From assembly GCA_020555865.1 (NCBI GenBank), contig JAJCJJ010000002.1, forward strand, positions 319,271 through 383,270: a stretch of 64,000 nt of DNA. The letters run 5' to 3'. Positions 55,128-62,524 of this stretch are shown piece by piece; positions within the stretch are counted from its first letter, which is position 1; each line of letters begins with the position of its first letter. The notes below the pieces were generated by a model that saw only the letters and a program-made list of their open reading frames with translations, was not told where the DNA came from and did not search any database. Origin of the DNA: a bacterium 210917-DFI.7.65. Its GTDB lineage: Bacteria; Bacillota; Clostridia; Oscillospirales; Oscillospiraceae. Made by a program: the position numbers and the translations under genes.

Positions 55128-56453
55128 TCAGCGAAGGGAAAATCCGCTGGTCAGTGTGCAGCTTCTCTTGCAGGCAAAATCACGTGCGGTCGTAATACCT
55201 TCGCCCGTGACATTTGCAATCGTAAAACTTGCCATTTCCTCTCCGTTCAGGCCGATACCTGCCAAAGAGGAGCCGTTCTTAATAAAAACCGTCGTATTCA
55301 TAATCTTTGCAGCCTTACTCAGCCGGTCGATGCACTGGGAGTGAACCATCGCCGTATGACGGTATCCCTGCTCCGTAAACAGTGCCGTTTCGAGGGCTTC
55401 CTCAAAGTCTGCCACCGCCACCAGCGGTACTACAGGCATCAAGCACTCCTCCAACACCAGCGGATGCTTGGCAAAGGTACGCACCACAACCAGCCGCACC
55501 GGGCGGTTGGGATGGATCCCCGCTTCCTCCAGGATATCCATGGCGCTCTTGCCTTCCATCTTACGGACCATCTTCATATCATGATTCAAGACCGTTTTAG
55601 TCAGTTGAAGCATCTCTGTTTCGTTGTCGATGTAATAAACGCCGTTTTCCTCCAGCTGTTTGACAAACGCGGGAACGATGGACTCTACCGCCACAATGCA
55701 CTTCTCACTGATGCACATAATGTTGTTATCAAATGAAGCGCCGTCCGAAATATCTTTGGCTGCCTTGGCCAAATCCGCCGTCTCATCCACAATGGCTACC
55801 GGATTGGCAGGGCCACCGGCGATGACACGCTTTGGACTGCACAGCACATGACTCATCATCTTTCTGCCGCCGGTAGCTACCACCAGCGCCACATCGGGAT
55901 GATTGATGATTTCTGTGAGAAGATCATTGCGGGATTCCGGCAATGTTACCACCAGGTTTTGAATGCCGCAGGCTTCCTCGATAGCCTCGTTGATCTTCTC
56001 CGTCAGGAACTGCGAAGTTTCCATGCAGCGGGGATTGGGAATGCTGATCACAGAATTGCCCGCGGCCAGCATGCTGATCACATTGTTGATCATCGTTGCA
56101 CACGGATTGGTCGCAGGGTAAATCGCGAGAACAACGCCGTAAGGAGCCTGCTCGTGCAGCGTCATGCCATGGTCGCCAGTGACAACTTCGGAGAGCAGAT
56201 CTTCCACGCCGGGCGTTTTATCCAGGGCCAAAACCAATTTAATGATCTTGTCGCGGACATTGCCCATGCATGTTTCTGCATATTCCCGCTCTGCGATCTC
56301 CTGAAGATAAGGACGCAGCTTGACCCGGATGGCGGCAATAACATCCCGCCTACAGTTCAGGCTCCGGGAGGAATACTCCTCAAAGGCCTGCAAAGAGGCA
56401 CACACGGCCAAATTCACGATATGTATCTGCTTATCCTGCGCATTGTAATCCAT
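55128..56453 (-). CDS. CoA-acylating aldehyde dehydrogenase (PduP/EutE type)
   Basis: A 441-residue acylating aldehyde dehydrogenase of the EutE/PduP subfamily, with catalytic Cys247 in SFDNNIMCISEKC. NAD+ and CoA dependent oxidation of the GRE-derived aldehyde to acyl-CoA is expected. It is shorter than usual (about 460-490) because the usual N-terminal targeting helix is reduced to a short segment. GGAGG lies seven bases before the ATG. It sits between the lumen-tagged unknown protein and broken eutJ. Confidence 0.93.
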   Translation of the reverse strand: MDYNAQDKQIHIVNLAVCASLQAFEEYSSRSLNCRRDVIAAIRVKLRPYLQEIAEREYAETCMGNVRDKIIKLVLALDKTPGVEDLLSEVVTGDHGMTLHEQAPYGVVLAIYPATNPCATMINNVISMLAAGNSVISIPNPRCMETSQFLTEKINEAIEEACGIQNLVVTLPESRNDLLTEIINHPDVALVVATGGRKMMSHVLCSPKRVIAGGPANPVAIVDETADLAKAAKDISDGASFDNNIMCISEKCIVAVESIVPAFVKQLEENGVYYIDNETEMLQLTKTVLNHDMKMVRKMEGKSAMDILEEAGIHPNRPVRLVVVRTFAKHPLVLEECLMPVVPLVAVADFEEALETALFTEQGYRHTAMVHSQCIDRLSKAAKIMNTTVFIKNGSSLAGIGLNGEEMASFTIANVTGEGITTARDFACKRSCTLTSGFSLR

Positions 56454-56467
56454 AGCTGTGCCTCCAT

Positions 56468-57187
56468 TTACTCCTCAACGATCCGAATACCGAATTTCTC
56501 CACATACTCTTTTGCAAGAGCTGTCAGAACATCTCCGGCATGAATCTGAAATTCTCCGCCTTGCGGAACATCCCGCAGATCCTGCATGGTAATAAACCTC
56601 GCTTTGCTCTGCGGTTTCACTTCTGCTTTGACATTTTTGAAATGCTGGTTACAGGAATCCTCATCTTCCACAAAACATATCCCATAAGATTTCACATCTT
56701 GATAATAGGAAAGAATCTTCTTCCGATATGCCGCCGGCTCTTTTCCGGTGAACATCGGATTCTCTTTCTTCATGTACACACGAAGTCCGCCCTCGATGCA
56801 CCGTCTGATCCAGCCGCCTTCAAAATCCTCCGAAAGGCACAGTGCTGTTTTGATCACACGATCCCGGCACGGTATCGGGAAGATCGTTATGGATCCCTCC
56901 GCGGGAGCATGCAAGTCGCCGTAAACGGCGACTGTGCATGCTCCCACATTGGAAAAACGTTCTTCATTCGCATCCCGCTCCGGCAGAACAATCACTCTCT
57001 GGTACTTGCCCTCGGCAGCCTTCAGCATCGGCATGTACTGGCTGTCCTGACAATTCTGCCAACCTTTCGGGAATATGAAATATGCTTTTGGCAAAGATGA
57101 TGAATCCATGTTCGAAGTCAGTGATTCTCCCTCGCTGACGCGGCGAAGAACCTCCCGGATGATCTGTCGAATCTGTTGCTCATCCAT
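56468..57187 (-). CDS. Unknown BMC protein with N-terminal encapsulation-like helix
   Basis: A 239-residue protein I do not recognise by function. Residues 1-17 (MDEQQIRQIIREVLRRV) form an amphipathic helix like those targeting cargo to BMC lumens. A possible flavoprotein-like alpha/beta core follows (AYFIFPKGWQNCQDSQY, VIVLPERDANEERFSN). The C-terminal GDVLTALAKEYVEKFGIRIV resembles the tail helix of EutQ-like proteins. Its gene contains a 19-bp hairpin within the reading frame. AAAGGTGA precedes the start. Confidence 0.75.
   Translation of the reverse strand: MDEQQIRQIIREVLRRVSEGESLTSNMDSSSLPKAYFIFPKGWQNCQDSQYMPMLKAAEGKYQRVIVLPERDANEERFSNVGACTVAVYGDLHAPAEGSITIFPIPCRDRVIKTALCLSEDFEGGWIRRCIEGGLRVYMKKENPMFTGKEPAAYRKKILSYYQDVKSYGICFVEDEDSCNQHFKNVKAEVKPQSKARFITMQDLRDVPQGGEFQIHAGDVLTALAKEYVEKFGIRIVEE
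56903..56945. repeat. 19-bp inverted repeat inside a coding sequence
   Basis: The arms at 56903-56921 and 56926-56945 pair over 19 bp around a TAAA loop, with one bulged base (56934). The repeat is read as ordinary codons of the unknown BMC protein. It could form a very stable mRNA hairpin or a cruciform in DNA. Confidence 0.9.
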
Positions 57188-57235
57188 TGCCGTTCACCTT
57201 TCTCAGCCTAAGCTTTTCTGCTTGCAGATACGCCG

Positions 57236-57550
57236 TTATTCGGACTTGCCCGCTCCGGTGTAGCCGCCGCCGTTAGGCTTGGAAGGCAAAATATTCTCGA
57301 CCTCAACATGGGGTCTGGGGATGACATGGACGCCAATCAGTTCGCCAATGCGCTGAGCTGCTGCTGCGCCGGCATCCGTTGCCGCCTTCACTGCGCCCAC
57401 GTCGCCGCGTACCATAACCGTCACAAGGCCGCCGCCCACGTGCACCTTTCCAATCAGCGTTACGTTGGCCGCCTTGACCATCGCATCCGCCGCTTCAATC
57501 GATCCGATCAGACCTTTGGTCTCGATCATTCCCAATGCTTCTGATGTCAT
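57236..57550 (-). CDS. BMC-H shell protein (EutM/PduA-like)
   Basis: A 104-residue BMC-H protein with the same core as the other three ([37 protein letters not shown]) and a short Gly/Lys-rich tail ([15 protein letters not shown]). GGAGG precedes the ATG. The DNA of 57285-57411 is base-for-base the same as 63874-64000 in the shell gene at the right edge. Confidence 0.96.
   Translation of the reverse strand: MTSEALGMIETKGLIGSIEAADAMVKAANVTLIGKVHVGGGLVTVMVRGDVGAVKAATDAGAAAAQRIGELIGVHVIPRPHVEVENILPSKPNGGGYTGAGKSE
57285..57411 (-). repeat. 127-bp direct repeat, copy 1 (copy 2 at 63874-64000)
   Basis: The two stretches are the same at every base I compared, in the same orientation, 6589 bases apart. 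They lie in two BMC-H genes and enclose the activase, GRE, toxin-antitoxin pair and MFS gene. Copy 2 runs off the window, so the true length is unknown. Confidence 0.95.
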
Positions 57551-57594
57551 TGCTCTTTACCTCCATTTATATTCGTTTTGCTTGCTTGCTTCTC

Positions 57595-58515
57595 TCAGCC
57601 TCCGACCACGCAGTTCAGCCCATGGCTCAGAACCACCTGCCGGAAAACCTCCGCCTCGTCCCGTGGGAGAGACTTGATCTCATAACCCATCGTGTATGCC
57701 TTGCCCAGCATCTCATACTTACTTTCTCCCAACGTGTGGTACGGCAGCACATGCACCGTATCCACCCCAAGGGATTTCGCAAATTCTGCTATCCGGTGGA
57801 ATTCCTCTTCAAATGCATTCACCGTCGGGATTGTCGGCACACGAATAATCACCCGGTTGGCTATCTTCACGATCTTCGCCGCGTTCTTCCGGATCTTCTC
57901 ATTGCTCACGCCGGTTACCCGCTTGTGCACCTCCGGATCTGTGGACTTGCAGTCCATCAGCACCAGATCCACATACGGGATCACAGCCTCAATCGCCTCA
58001 TCCGTTCCATACGCCGTCGTTTCAATCGCTGTATCCCAACCCTGCGCCTTGCACGCTTTCAACAATTCCCGGGCAAACCGCCACTGTGTCAGCGGTTCTC
58101 CTCCTGACAGCGTTACTCCGCCGCCCGATTTCCGGAAATAATGCGCATCGCGCCGCAGCACCTGGATGATCTCGTTTACGCTCATCACTTCGCCTTTCAG
58201 CGTCAGTGCTCCCGTCGGGCATACGTTCACGCATTCTCCGCACCCGATGCACTTGCTCCGGTCCACCCAACTCAGATTTTCCGGCCCAATTGCACCCTGC
58301 TGGCACGCCTTCATGCATTTCCCGCACCCGATGCATTTCTTCTGGTCATACATCACATCCGGTTCGATCCGCTGCGATTCCGGATTGCAGCACCACAGGC
58401 AGGAGAGCGGACAGCCCTTCAAGAACACGATCGATCGAATCCCCGGGCCGTCATTTACCGAAAAGCGCTGGATATCAAATACGACACCCTTCTCCTGGTA
58501 ATTTACAGTTGCCAC
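57595..58515 (-). CDS. Glycyl radical enzyme activase (radical SAM, GTG start)
   Basis: A 306-residue activating enzyme that installs the glycyl radical on the adjacent GRE. The radical SAM motif CPLSCLWCC (C-x3-C-x2-C, about residues 35-43) is preceded by FSVNDGPGIRSIVFLKG. Two extra ferredoxin-like 4Fe-4S clusters lie at about residues 61-110 (CIGCGKCMKAC and CIGCGECVNVC). The TLSGGEPL motif is at about residue 135. The start is GTG at 58515 with AGGAGG upstream. It lies 39 bases after the GRE gene, the usual pairing. Confidence 0.97.
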   Translation of the reverse strand: MATVNYQEKGVVFDIQRFSVNDGPGIRSIVFLKGCPLSCLWCCNPESQRIEPDVMYDQKKCIGCGKCMKACQQGAIGPENLSWVDRSKCIGCGECVNVCPTGALTLKGEVMSVNEIIQVLRRDAHYFRKSGGGVTLSGGEPLTQWRFARELLKACKAQGWDTAIETTAYGTDEAIEAVIPYVDLVLMDCKSTDPEVHKRVTGVSNEKIRKNAAKIVKIANRVIIRVPTIPTVNAFEEEFHRIAEFAKSLGVDTVHVLPYHTLGESKYEMLGKAYTMGYEIKSLPRDEAEVFRQVVLSHGLNCVVGG

Positions 58516-58554
58516 GGTACTTTACCTCCTGCTCCCTTCGCTTTTTTTCGCTGA

Positions 58555-61239
58555 TCAGAACTCCATCTCCGTACGTGCGATAATGTTGTCCTGCGTCTCT
58601 TTCGCCAGCTTCGTGAAGTGAGCGCTGTAACCGGCCACGCGAATGACCAGATCCTTGTGTTTGTCGGGGTTGTTCTGTGCATCGATCAGCGTGTTGCGAT
58701 CCACCACGTTGAACTGAACATGCATACCCTTGCGCTCGAAGTAGCTCCGGATCAGGGACGCCATGTTCTTGATACCCTTGTCGCCTGCCAGTGCAGAGGG
58801 CAGGAACTTCATGTTGTACAGCGTACCGTTACTGGCCAGTGCATGGTCCAGCTTCGACACGGAGTTTGCTGCCGCCGTGGGGCCGTGCGTATCGTAGCCG
58901 GCACGGGGAGACACGCCGTCCGCGATGGGCGTCTTTGCCAGACGGCCCGTCGGCAGTGCCATTACGTCCTTACCATACAGCACGTTCGCGGAAACAGGAT
59001 ACATACCTGCCTGGAACTTGCCGCCGCGCGCGTTCGTGTACTTCTCCACCTGCTCGCAGTAGATTTCGCCGCAGCGCACTGCATACTTGTCGATCTCGTC
59101 GATATCGTTGCCGAAACCGGGCGTATTGCGCATGATCGTCAGCATCTCTTCCCAACGGGCATTCGGAATGATCTGCTTGAAGCCGCCGCCCTGGCTCTGG
59201 CCCTGGCATGCATTGCTGCTGCCCGTCTTCAGCAGTTCGCCCAGATTGTCCACGCTGCCGCCGCTCAGCAGTGCCTTCACCGCCGCATAGATCTGGTCTT
59301 CCGTATTGTTGTAACGGCCTGCCACGCAGTCTGCCACTGCTCCGGCGCCGCCCGCCTTCGGCTCGTTCACCAGGTTCATGCTCTCCAGGGACATGTTGCC
59401 CACAGAGTACTTCGGATCGCCCGCTGCTGCGGAGATCGGCTGAGAACCGATAGCAGGAATCGGATAGCCGAAGTTGTTCTCCAGCGCTTCCTTCAGCTCT
59501 GCCAGCGTGAACTTATGATCTTCGAACACGTTCTTCTGGATCGAGTACAGGCAGTCGCCCGCATCGATGATTCCGACGCCCTGAGGTCCGGAGAAGTTCC
59601 AGATTGCGCCGCCTTCCTGTACCGACTTGCCCTTTTCGATGCAGCCTTCGATCAGGCCGGACTCGAAGGGCAGAGGCACCAGGTCGCCATGCGCCGTGTC
59701 GATGCAGTTGTCTGCTTCCACCATGTTCCGCACGAAGAATTCCATCTGCTTCTCGAACGCGTTGATGAAGTCCTCGATGCAGGTGAACTCCGTAATCTCG
59801 CCCGTCTTCGGTCCGATCTGGTCGCCGAATGCACGGCCGTTGTTCAGCGTGATATCCATAACCTTTGCCACGTTGAACGCGCAGGCGTCATGCCAGCCGT
59901 CGTACTTGTGCGCAATATCGGGCTCCACGCAGCCGGAGGGGTTGTAGGTACGTGCCACACGCAGCGGGATGCCGCGGTTTACCATCGCGGGGATGATAAC
60001 TTCATCGTTGAACAGGTTCGGCATACCGTAACCCAGGCGGATAACCTCGATGTTGCGATACAGGAACTCATCCGGCGTCTGGTTGCCGATACGGGATCCC
60101 ACGGAAGGCATCGGCATACCCACGTGTGCCAGTGCATCCAGGCACATGTAGCTCATTTCGTTCGTCAGGTCGTTGCCCTCTTCGTCCGTGCCGCCCAGTG
60201 CGATCAGCTCGAACATCTGGTAGCCTGCGAAAGCCTGTGCGGAAATGTCGTCGCGCACCTTGTTCTTGTCGTTGAACTTCACGAACAGGCAGTCCAGCAG
60301 TTCCTGGGCAAATTCCTTTGTGATGCTCTTATCATTGATGTAGTAGGGGTTCATGTAACGGTCGAACGGACCGGGCGAATAGCTGTGCGCGTTCGTCTCC
60401 AGGTTGATCAGGTTATGAACGAACCAGAAGGACTGCAGCGCTTCCCACCACGTCTCTGCGGGCTTCTCAGGAACCTTGTAGCAGTTCTTCGAAATCTGCT
60501 CCAGCTCCGCCTTACGCTGCGGGTTCATTTCCTTCGCTGCCATCTCCGCTGCCAGCTTGCCGTAGCGGTGTGCATGGTTGATCGCCGCCGTGTAGGTAAT
60601 CAGCAGTGCCTTGTAGAACTGCAGCTGCTTGATCGCTTCCGGCTTTTTGCGGTCCACCTTGTTCATTGCTTCCAGAACTTCCTTGATGATGCCCTGGAAA
60701 CCGATCTTCAGTACCTTCTCATAGTAGCAGCACACATGGCCTACGCCGGCATACATGTAGTTGCCTGCGTTGAACACTGCGTGCGTCTGGCATGCCTGGC
60801 ACTCAGGGCTCATCAGAGACCACGCATAATCGCTCATCGTGTGGCCCTTCCAGTAGTCATCAAAGTGGCGCACCACTTCCTTGTCCTCTTCGGAAATGTC
60901 GAACTGGTCGCACGTTCTCGTCTGCATCGTCTCCAGCTCATTGGCCAGGTCTGCATAAGAGTACTCGATACCCACGTCCGAAGAACGCGGATGCACGCAC
61001 GGAGAGCCTACGATCAGCTCTTCATCACGGATCACGATCGGCAGATTGTTGAACAGGTTCTCATCCACCTTCGCGCGGCGCATGATTGCCGTCATGCCTT
61101 CCGTTTCCTTGTACGTCTGTGTTACCAGCTGTGCGCGATACGTTTCCACCATCGGCCGCGCTTCCACGATCATCTTTTTCAGCCGCTTCACTCGGTCTGT
61201 CGGTTCCGTAAAGCCTTTCTCAATCATTGTCTCGTTCAT
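58555..61239 (-). CDS. BMC-associated glycyl radical enzyme, substrate unknown (diol-dehydratase-like)
   Basis: An 894-residue GRE. Catalytic Cys437 and Glu439 are in NPSGCVEPD; Gly870 is in VIRVAGYSAHF. Relative to Clostridium butyricum glycerol dehydratase (constant offset of 4 up to the Cys), His168, Ser286 and Asp451 match the substrate-binding His164, Ser282 and Asp447, and Arg889 matches Arg782. Tyr339 is replaced by Phe343. Choline-lyase residues (Tyr208, Asp216, Thr502) are absent. Cys-to-Gly spacing is 433 instead of about 330, due to an extra segment at about residues 591-695. TAAGGAGG precedes the ATG. Confidence 0.95.
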   Translation of the reverse strand: MNETMIEKGFTEPTDRVKRLKKMIVEARPMVETYRAQLVTQTYKETEGMTAIMRRAKVDENLFNNLPIVIRDEELIVGSPCVHPRSSDVGIEYSYADLANELETMQTRTCDQFDISEEDKEVVRHFDDYWKGHTMSDYAWSLMSPECQACQTHAVFNAGNYMYAGVGHVCCYYEKVLKIGFQGIIKEVLEAMNKVDRKKPEAIKQLQFYKALLITYTAAINHAHRYGKLAAEMAAKEMNPQRKAELEQISKNCYKVPEKPAETWWEALQSFWFVHNLINLETNAHSYSPGPFDRYMNPYYINDKSITKEFAQELLDCLFVKFNDKNKVRDDISAQAFAGYQMFELIALGGTDEEGNDLTNEMSYMCLDALAHVGMPMPSVGSRIGNQTPDEFLYRNIEVIRLGYGMPNLFNDEVIIPAMVNRGIPLRVARTYNPSGCVEPDIAHKYDGWHDACAFNVAKVMDITLNNGRAFGDQIGPKTGEITEFTCIEDFINAFEKQMEFFVRNMVEADNCIDTAHGDLVPLPFESGLIEGCIEKGKSVQEGGAIWNFSGPQGVGIIDAGDCLYSIQKNVFEDHKFTLAELKEALENNFGYPIPAIGSQPISAAAGDPKYSVGNMSLESMNLVNEPKAGGAGAVADCVAGRYNNTEDQIYAAVKALLSGGSVDNLGELLKTGSSNACQGQSQGGGFKQIIPNARWEEMLTIMRNTPGFGNDIDEIDKYAVRCGEIYCEQVEKYTNARGGKFQAGMYPVSANVLYGKDVMALPTGRLAKTPIADGVSPRAGYDTHGPTAAANSVSKLDHALASNGTLYNMKFLPSALAGDKGIKNMASLIRSYFERKGMHVQFNVVDRNTLIDAQNNPDKHKDLVIRVAGYSAHFTKLAKETQDNIIARTEMEF

Positions 61240-61327
61240 TGCTTATATACCTCCTTATAAAATGTTCATTGCATAACATGGATTTCCGGGGTTCTAAGAG
61301 TATCCAGCTATTTTTGCGGAATACTCC

Positions 61328-61376
61328 CTTCAATCATTCTGCGAACTTTGCGGATCATTCGTAGAATGATTGAAAG
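61328..61376. repeat. Long inverted repeat between attenuator and GRE gene
   Basis: Arms at 61328-61345 and 61358-61376 pair over about 18 bp (CTTCAATCATTCT core) with a 12-base loop. It lies in the GRE leader after the terminator and before the start codon, without a T tract. It may be an mRNA-stability stem or a protein-binding site. Confidence 0.75.
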
Positions 61377-61401
61377 GAGGTTCACTCCTGCGCAATTAAA
61401 T

Positions 61402-61565
61402 AAAAAAGCCCAAAAACTTAGAAAAGTTTTTGGACTTCGATGCCACTCACATCACTGATATACGCCATTGCATATCAGCCACTATTCAATTACGCAAATC
61501 AGTCATGGGAAGAAGCAATTCCTTTAGACTAAACTGAGTTTACCAAATCAAAATCGTTCTGTCAA
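61402..61565 (-). promoter_or_regulatory. Promoter and ANTAR-type antiterminator leader of the GRE/BMC operon
   Basis: Minus strand, 5' to 3': -35 TTGACA (61560-61565), 17-base spacer, -10 TAAACT (61537-61542). Hairpin P1 (61455-61478) has a 9-bp stem with hexaloop AATGGC. After a 10-base linker, hairpin P2 (61433-61444) has stem GGC/GTC and hexaloop ATCGAA. A 12-bp terminator with T6 follows (61402-61435) and shares the P2 3' arm. The P1 stem differs from the copy at 45 kb by compensating changes while the loop is the same, which supports a real RNA structure. Confidence 0.84.
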
Positions 61566-61768
61566 CTACTTCCCCTTTTTTTGTAACCTTACATAAATTT
61601 CAGACCGTTTTTTTGACAGCAGCAAAATTCCGGAAAGATTTCCACTGCCTCCCAACACATACAAACCTGCGTGACAGCGCCGTTTCCCCTGTTTTTTCCC
61701 ACTCCAGAGTATGGGCGAAACTCTTGTTTTATACCAACCGTTTCTCCCCTGCAATCCCCAAACCGGCA

Positions 61769-61804
61769 TTGCATTATCTGTATAATAATGATAGAATACT
61801 ATCA
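61769..61804 (+). promoter_or_regulatory. Promoter and operator of the toxin-antitoxin pair
   Basis: A -35 TTGCAT (61769-61774), 17-base spacer and -10 TAGAAT (61792-61797). The palindrome TGATAG-AATA-CTATCA (61789-61804) covers the -10 box, a typical antitoxin-binding operator. The 260-base stretch 61566-61829 otherwise shows nothing. Confidence 0.75.
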
Positions 61805-61829
61805 GAATAATAGAAAAGGAGGCTGTTGT

Positions 61830-62099
61830 ATGATTATCAAACCGTCCACTGCCCTGCGCAATGATTACAGCGCAATTTCTGATCTGGCCCATGCAGAAGA
61901 TGCCCCGATCTACATCACCAAAAACGGCGAAGGAGATCTGGTCATCATGAGTATTGACGCCTATGAGCGCCGTGAAGAAGTGCTGAAACTGCGCGCCAAA
62001 CTCGAAGCAGCAGAACAGTCCCGGCTGTCCAGACAAAATACGCTTTCCATCGAGGAATCCCGCCAGCGGCTGGAGGACATCTATGGACAATCCCGTTAA
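61830..62099 (+). CDS. Phd/YefM-family antitoxin
   Basis: An 89-residue antitoxin: an N-terminal DNA-binding Phd/YefM fold (STALRNDYSAISDLAHAEDA and the PIYITKNGEGDLVIMS segment), then a charged helical tail that neutralises the toxin. AAAGGAGG precedes the ATG at 61830. It overlaps the toxin gene by 17 bases. Confidence 0.92.
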   Translation: MIIKPSTALRNDYSAISDLAHAEDAPIYITKNGEGDLVIMSIDAYERREEVLKLRAKLEAAEQSRLSRQNTLSIEESRQRLEDIYGQSR

Positions 62100-62409
62100 A
62101 CTGGAAATCCTGCTCCCCGCCCAGGCAGAGCTGGAGGAAATCGCCCGGGTGCACATGGCCCTGTCCGGGCCGCAATCCGCCCGCAGCATAACCAACGAAA
62201 TTCTTTCCGCCATGGAGCAGCTTCAGCAGTTCCCGCTGTCCGGGCCGCCGCTGCGCGACGCTCAGCTCAGCGCCGGAGGCTATCGCTCAATTCTTGCACA
62301 TAAATATTTAATTATATACCGCCTGCTGGGCGATACGATCGTAATCTACCATATCGCCCACGGCGCCACAGATTACCCCAAACTGCTCAATACAACGTTC
62401 TTTCAATAA
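62083..62409 (+). CDS. RelE/ParE-family toxin
   Basis: A 108-residue toxin of the RelE/ParE superfamily. The core YRSILAHKYLIIYRLLGDTIVIYHIAHG is characteristic, with Arg and Tyr in the usual C-terminal strands. Whether it cuts mRNA (RelE) or hits gyrase (ParE) cannot be told. A terminator follows directly. Confidence 0.9.
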   Translation: MDNPVKLEILLPAQAELEEIARVHMALSGPQSARSITNEILSAMEQLQQFPLSGPPLRDAQLSAGGYRSILAHKYLIIYRLLGDTIVIYHIAHGATDYPKLLNTTFFQ

Positions 62410-62410
62410 A

Positions 62411-62450
62411 AAAACGCCGCAAACCACGGAACTGTGATTTGCGGCGTTTT
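62411..62450 (+). terminator. Terminator of the toxin-antitoxin pair
   Basis: A 13-bp stem (62411-62423 with 62438-62450) with A and T flanks, directly behind the toxin stop; it may also act on the converging MFS gene. Confidence 0.88.
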
Positions 62451-62524
62451 CACTTTTCTCAGGCCGCCGTCACATAACTGCAGCCAATGTTTGAGAATAA
62501 TGAATTACTTTCAGGAACACTCCA

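Noticed and set aside
58555..61239. GRE as choline trimethylamine-lyase (CutC)
   Set aside because: The order GRE-activase-shell-aldehyde dehydrogenase-EutJ resembles cut loci. However, the CutC choline-binding residues Tyr208, Asp216 and Thr502 correspond here to Thr152, no Asp, and His450, and the motif after the catalytic Cys differs.
58555..61239. GRE as isethionate sulfite-lyase
   Set aside because: The Arg189/Gln193 pair needed for the sulfonate would fall at about residues 150-175, where no Arg is present.
58618..61260. Very long open frame on the strand opposite the GRE (also opposite V-ATPase subunit I and the flavodiiron gene)
   Set aside because: These are codon-bias shadows: no ribosome-binding site and low-complexity His/Arg/Gln-rich translations with no family resemblance.
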